Below are positions 60,161 to 64,000 of a DNA stretch of 64,000 nucleotides, one piece after another. This stretch comes from Uranotaenia lowii. Lineage: Eukaryota; Arthropoda; Insecta; Diptera; Culicidae. A model generated the notes under the pieces. That model saw only the letters and a list, made by a program, of their open reading frames with translations. It did not search any database and was not told where the DNA came from. The DNA lies in contig NC_073693.1 in the NCBI RefSeq assembly GCF_029784155.1, forward strand, positions 151,034,843 to 151,098,842, read 5' to 3'. Each line of letters opens with the position of its first letter. Within the stretch, counting starts at the first letter, position 1. A program made the position numbers and the translations under genes.

Positions 60161-60869
60161 GCGGTCAGCGATGGGTTCACCCGGATCATGACTGCCCTAC
60201 GGAGGAGCTGGAACCAACGGCAGTCCACGAACGGTGTAGGATGACTCCATCGACGGGGAGCATCTGAGTTGTGTGCGTCTGATCCCTTGATCTAAGCTAC
60301 AAAGATAAGGCATCATCTTCTGCGTAGCGGAGGTCAGGGGTGCGCCGCAAATGTGAGTAGGATACCACAATGTCGGGGGGTATCCGAGTAGTGCCGCTTC
60401 CTAAGGGGGAAACTGCGGGGATAAGACTTTATCTTCCTCGTAGCGGACCTCGAAGGAAGAGGGTTAACCACTGTCGGGGGATACCCACGGGTAGAGAGGC
60501 TCTCGATGCCGGACGAGCCTCTCGAGTCGGTGTAGGATGTCGTCACCGTCGGGAAACATCCGAGTCGTAGCGTTCCAATTCCCGTACGTGTGCCGTGACA
60601 GGCGCGAGTCCAGGACAAGCTGCTCTCGATCTGGCACACAACGGGCAGAAAATCCGCGGGCCAAAAATCCTGACCCCATCGACGGGGGGCTGTCGAGTAG
60701 AGTGCGTCCGACCCCACGGTTTGAAGCTACAAAGATAAGGCAACACCTCCTGCGTAGCGGATGCCGTGCGCACGCCACGTTCGTGCGTAGGATGCTCCAC
60801 CTTCGGGGAGTATCCTATTTGGGCGGTTCTCAACGACGGAAGCTGCGGGGATAAGATTTGACCTTATTC

Positions 60870-61415
60870 CTTATACCTTATTGCCTTATTACCTCATTAC
60901 CTTATATTACCGCTCATTCAAGTTTGAACCTCAAACAAAATGCGTTACGTGGCTGCATACCTTTTGGCTGTCCTCGGTGGAAACGCCTCGCCCTCCAATG
61001 CCGACATCGAGAAAATCCTGAGCTCGGTCGGTATCGAGGCCGATTCGACTCGTGTCACCAAGGTGGTAAACGAGCTGAAATGCAAGTCGATCGATGAACT
61101 GATCGCTTCCGGTCGCGAGAAGCTGTCGTCGATGCCAGCCGGTGGTGGTGGTGCTCCAGCTGCTGGAGGTGCCGCTGCTGCTGCTGGTGGAGCTGCCCCC
61201 GCCGAGGAGAAGAAGGAGGAAAAGAAGGAAGAGTCGGAGTCCAAAGACGACGACATGGGATTCGGTCTCTTTTAATAGAGAATTCACTTAATTTCCATCG
61301 CGATGTGCGGTGATGTTTCGTGGAAACCGATAAGCCCTGGTCTGATTGTAACCCATGTGTACAATGAAAAATGTTATTTATTTCTGTGAAATAAATTTCA
61401 AGGACAAATAAAAGT
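60870..61415 (+). mobile_element. P2 cDNA insertion in the R1 3' region
   Basis: A related module without insertion (60416-60465) shows what was interrupted: GCGGGGATAAG..., then GTAGCGGACC.... In this copy the two halves are separated by about 546 bp. TTATTC stands on both sides (60864-60869, 61416-61421) and looks like a 6-bp duplication. The insert carries 5' leader, coding region, 3' UTR and two AATAAA signals but no A-tail. Confidence 0.65.
60940..61275 (+). CDS. RpLP2: 60S acidic ribosomal protein P2, intronless copy
   Basis: An intact 111-residue frame. The N-terminal helical dimerisation domain starts [14 protein letters not shown] and includes [16 protein letters not shown]. An alanine/glycine-rich hinge (about residues 67-88) and an acidic stretch ([10 protein letters not shown]) follow. 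The universal C-terminus is DDDMGFGLF, which contacts elongation factors on the ribosomal stalk. P2 works as a dimer with P1 on P0. Third positions are GC-rich, unlike the neighbourhood. AATAAA occurs at 61390 and 61407. It is intronless, inside R1 sequence, with short duplications, so it is best read as a retrocopy; the intact frame allows a young or functional copy. Confidence 0.9.
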   Translation: MRYVAAYLLAVLGGNASPSNADIEKILSSVGIEADSTRVTKVVNELKCKSIDELIASGREKLSSMPAGGGGAPAAGGAAAAAGGAAPAEEKKEEKKEESESKDDDMGFGLF

Positions 61416-61639
61416 TTATTCGCAGTGGAAACCGTTGGGAAAGGGTTATTCCACATTCGGGGAATACCCACGGGTAGAGTGGCTCTCGACGCCGAGTGAG
61501 CCATTCGAGTCGGAGTAGGATGACGTCCTCGTCGGGAATCATCCAAGTCGTTGCGATAAGTCCCGCGCGTGTGCCGTGACAGGCGCGAGTCTAGGATAAG
61601 TTGCTCTCGATCAGGCACACGATGGGCAAGGTGGCAAAC

Positions 61640-62070
61640 CTCGAACCCTTAAGATAAGGGGTCGGGCCTCGAGTCGTAAGAGGAGAGGTCAGTCCTCAAA
61701 CCTTCAAGTGAAGAGGTTTGTGTGGTCAACCCCGAGTCTTTATGATAAGGGGTCGGGTCTCGAGTCGTATGAGGAGGGATCAGACCCCCTTATCAACAAC
61801 AGAAGGGGTGCAAGTGGCCACCTCGAGTCATTACGAGGAGAAGTCAGATTTCAAGTCGTTAGAGGAGAGATCGGGGCTTGAATCGTGCAGAGGAGAGGTA
61901 ACCTCTAGTCGATGCGAGGAGGGGTCGGATCTCGAGTCGTTAGAGGAGAGATCAGGCCTCAAGTCGCGAAGAGGAGAGGTTTGTGTGGGAATCTCGAGTC
62001 ATTGCGAGGAGATGTCGGTTCTCAAGTCGTTAGAGGAGAGTTCAGGCGTCGACTCGTAAGGAGGAGAGGT
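61640..62070 (+). repeat. Degenerate ~28-bp minisatellite in the R1 3' region
   Basis: About a dozen variants of CTCGAGTCGTTAGAGGAGAG followed by RTCRGGC, with alternating longer units containing GATAAGGGGTCGGG or AGGTTTGTGTGG. Overlapping open frames here are by-products of the repeat. Confidence 0.8.
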
Positions 62071-62238
62071 TTTGCTGAAAGTGGTCTCGTTAATGAGTAT
62101 TGCCTAGGAGCGCATTAGCACCGTCCAATTGCACCCATGGACCCAGAGTAGCATACTGGGGGGACTCGGTCGCTCGCCGTGCCTTAGAATGCAATCCGTT
62201 AAAAGGATTTACCACCTGGGTGATCAACTTAAAAAAAA

Positions 62239-62650
62239 ATATTAACCTTTAAATATTTTAGCAATATCGTCGTTATTTTACATAGAATTGGGATGAAAAT
62301 ATGCACATTTTCAGGGACGGGCAATCGATTTCTGATTTCAAAGTTTTGCCAAGGGTCGACGAAAGGAGTCGTCCATATTAATAATGTTTCACTGTTTTCA
62401 GCAATAATGACGTTATTATGCAAGGATTGATTTTCAAATTTGCACACGTGATTTTTGAGGGAAGGGCAATCGATTTCAGATATCAAAGGTTGCATAAGCG
62501 GCCACCGGAAGGGGTTTAACTTTTTGCAAAAATAATGATGTTATGCAATGATCGAGTCGAAATTTATACACGGAGTTTTTTTTTTGGCACGGTCGATTGA
62601 TTCCTGATTTCAAATTTAGAAGCAGACGACAAAAAAGTGATCGTCCAATT
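62239..62650. repeat. Degenerate ~145-bp tandem repeat, right part
   Basis: Continues the array at 58200-58921 after the R1 insertion: GTCGTCCATATTAA near 62369, GGGCAATCGATTTC at about 62317 and 62464, and GATCGTCCAA near 62638. More diverged than the left part. Confidence 0.75.
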
Positions 62651-64000
62651 TTTTTGCAATTATTACTTAACAATGAATTCGTAAGTACATCTGGAAAATG
62701 CTTGGCGATTGATTTTCATACAAACTGTTCATGACATATTTCAAGTTGATAGCGAAACGGAGTTCGTATGGGATCAGCTAGTAGGGGAGAATGAGGATAC
62801 TCGATCCCTGGGAATACTTGATTCCTTAGCTATATCTCGAAACTGGAATGTCTTACAAAGATCAAATGTTCTAGAAAAATGTGCCAAAAAGAACAAATTA
62901 ACAATGCTTGCTGTTCTAATTTTTTTTACATAATAATTGTTTGAGTAATTTAACTTTGTTTGAAAAATTTCACAAAATGTTACTTGAAGATCTTTTTACT
63001 TTAAAATGTTCCTTACATGGGAAAATTATAAAAAAAAAAATATTTGTTCCAATGTATCAATCATTCGAGCGTAAAATGAACTACAAAATGCCATATTTTC
63101 AAAGCAATGGACAACTCTCAACTTATTTCAGAAAAAAATGTTGATAATGGGTACAATTGATCCCTACAGTTGAAAACGGCATATTTTTCTTCTGAATTGA
63201 TCGTTATCTTTGCTGATTATGAGATTACTAATATTTATACAAATACTAATATTTATCCAATAAGTATCTGAAGAAAAGGACTAAAATAAATTTTCTCTTA
63301 ATTATAAAAAATGGCGCCTTTTAGTATGCAATATCATTAGCGTTGAGACAAAGTTATATAATTTGATCACGTAAATTTTTCAACTATCTGCCCCTGCCAA
63401 ATATAAAGACGCATTCAGGTAAACTCATAATGAATTTACGAAAAAAGGAGGCCGAGTTTCAAACCATTCGTTTTTTTAAAGTTCAGGCTTTTTCGACTGG
63501 TCTAATTGAAGATTTTTTTAAGGTTTGTTGCTGTCTATCTTCTGCCGTGGAGAACGTTCTACACGAGATTTATTTTACTACCGTCAGACAGTTGCAAATA
63601 TTTTACATTATCAGGACGTTCCAATTAGTCATCTTAAATGAGTTTTGAATTGAACCGGTGCAAATTTTTATTTTTCATTAACACTTTTGGTGGCATCACA
63701 ATCTCATAGGCATTTTTAAGAAATTCTTTTTAATTGGTAGGCAATGTCACCACCAGATGGCAATGAAATCTCTTGCGAAAATCATACGAATTTTCTTCTA
63801 AGTGTCCTGTCGTTTTGCCTGTGCTTAAATTGTGTTCATGATTATCCCATAGAGAAGGGGGTAATTAAAAACAAGCATTTAACACTTACAAGCTGCAACT
63901 TAAATTTAAGAAACAATTCTTGAAATGGAGAAGGTAATCAGTCATTTATTTAAAGTTAGTTAAATTTCAACATTGGAAAAATGCTTGTTAGACCTATTAC
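62651..64000. other. AT-rich sequence with no recognised gene
   Basis: Only short unrecognised open frames (for example 62709-62933 and 63430-63648). No terminal repeats or RNA genes identified. Confidence 0.5.

Larger units (their letters stand above)
60239..61544 (+). ncRNA. Array of covarying stem-loops in the R1 3' region
   Basis: At least five clear hairpins share the loop core TCGGGG or GTCGGGA but have different paired stems: GGATACC/GGTATCC (60360-60385), GGATGT/ACATCC (60535-60561), GGATGCTCC/GGAGTATCC (60790-60815, one G-T pair), GGGTTATTCC/GGAATACCC (61443-61469, one bulge) and GGATGA/TCATCC (61518-61544). Weaker members are at 60239, 60461 and 60673. Between them a second module (GATAAG..CTGCGTAGCGGA) repeats. 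The compensatory stem changes suggest a selected RNA fold, perhaps recognised by the R1 RT. It is part of the element RNA, not a separate gene. Confidence 0.6.
58922..62238 (+). mobile_element. R1-clade LINE with a very long 3' region
   Basis: 5'-truncated in the RT; 3' end with an A-run at about 62230. It sits in the ~145-bp tandem repeat, which resumes directly after it (flanks share ATATT). The first 1.25 kb is decayed ORF2. The next 2 kb contain repeated stem-loops, an inserted P2 cDNA (60870-61415), a ~28-bp minisatellite and a non-repetitive end (62080-62238). Confidence 0.82.

Noticed and set aside
60334..62118. Many overlapping GC-rich open frames around the R1 3' region
   Set aside because: They are by-products of the stem-loop and minisatellite repeats or lie antisense to the P2 copy.
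1..64000. tRNA or rRNA genes
   Set aside because: No cloverleaf with A/B boxes or rRNA core motifs was recognised by eye; a covariance search would be needed to exclude diverged copies.

Overview
The window looks like a culicine (probably Aedes) mosquito genome. It is AT-rich with short GT..AG introns, one split host gene encoding an integrin alpha chain, and dense nested transposons of types common in Aedes: R1 and CR1/L2-like LINEs, Penelope, Ty3/gypsy, Tc1/mariner DD37E, and hAT-, piggyBac- and Transib-like elements. No bacterial or CRISPR features are seen. The species call is inference.

Host gene. An integrin alpha gene lies on the minus strand. Six coding exons (57471-57646, 19305-19675, 18493-19236, 17721-18435, 8727-10029, 8605-8649) add up to 3354 nt with consistent splice phases, giving a 1117-residue protein. 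Intron 1 is about 37.8 kb and intron 4 about 7.7 kb; both are filled with mobile DNA.

Main structure. Positions 19814-42437 (22.6 kb, inside intron 1) are bounded by CAGGGATGA-type inverted ends and a perfect 8-bp direct repeat (TCCAAGAT). This looks like one giant non-autonomous hAT-type element. Nearly all of its interior is a 139-bp satellite: about 11 monomers in minus orientation on the left and about 75 in plus orientation on the right. A young Ty3/gypsy element (20763-27225, LTRs alike by eye, target duplication GGCCG) sits inside a left-hand monomer. Its pol carries an in-phase 110-bp spliceosomal-type intron in the reverse transcriptase, and its leader carries a set of hairpins with compensatory stem changes.

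Left side (1-8600): an inverted Penelope-like pair, a mariner-type foldback element, and a decayed gypsy fragment that also has an intron-like 58-bp gap in integrase. Intron 4 (10030-17720): decayed LINE pieces and a Transib-like foldback element.

Right side of intron 1 (42446-57470): a Tc1-like element with two nested MITEs, then one minus-strand LINE copy split into five pieces by successive insertions (a block with two DD37E mariners, a TA-flanked MITE, a tailed element with a 21-bp duplication, and a TTAA-flanked foldback element).

Upstream of the integrin gene (57650-64000): a degenerate ~145-bp tandem repeat split by an R1-clade LINE (58922-62238, plus strand). The long R1 3' region holds an array of covarying stem-loops, an intact intronless ribosomal protein P2 coding copy inserted in that array, and a ~28-bp minisatellite.
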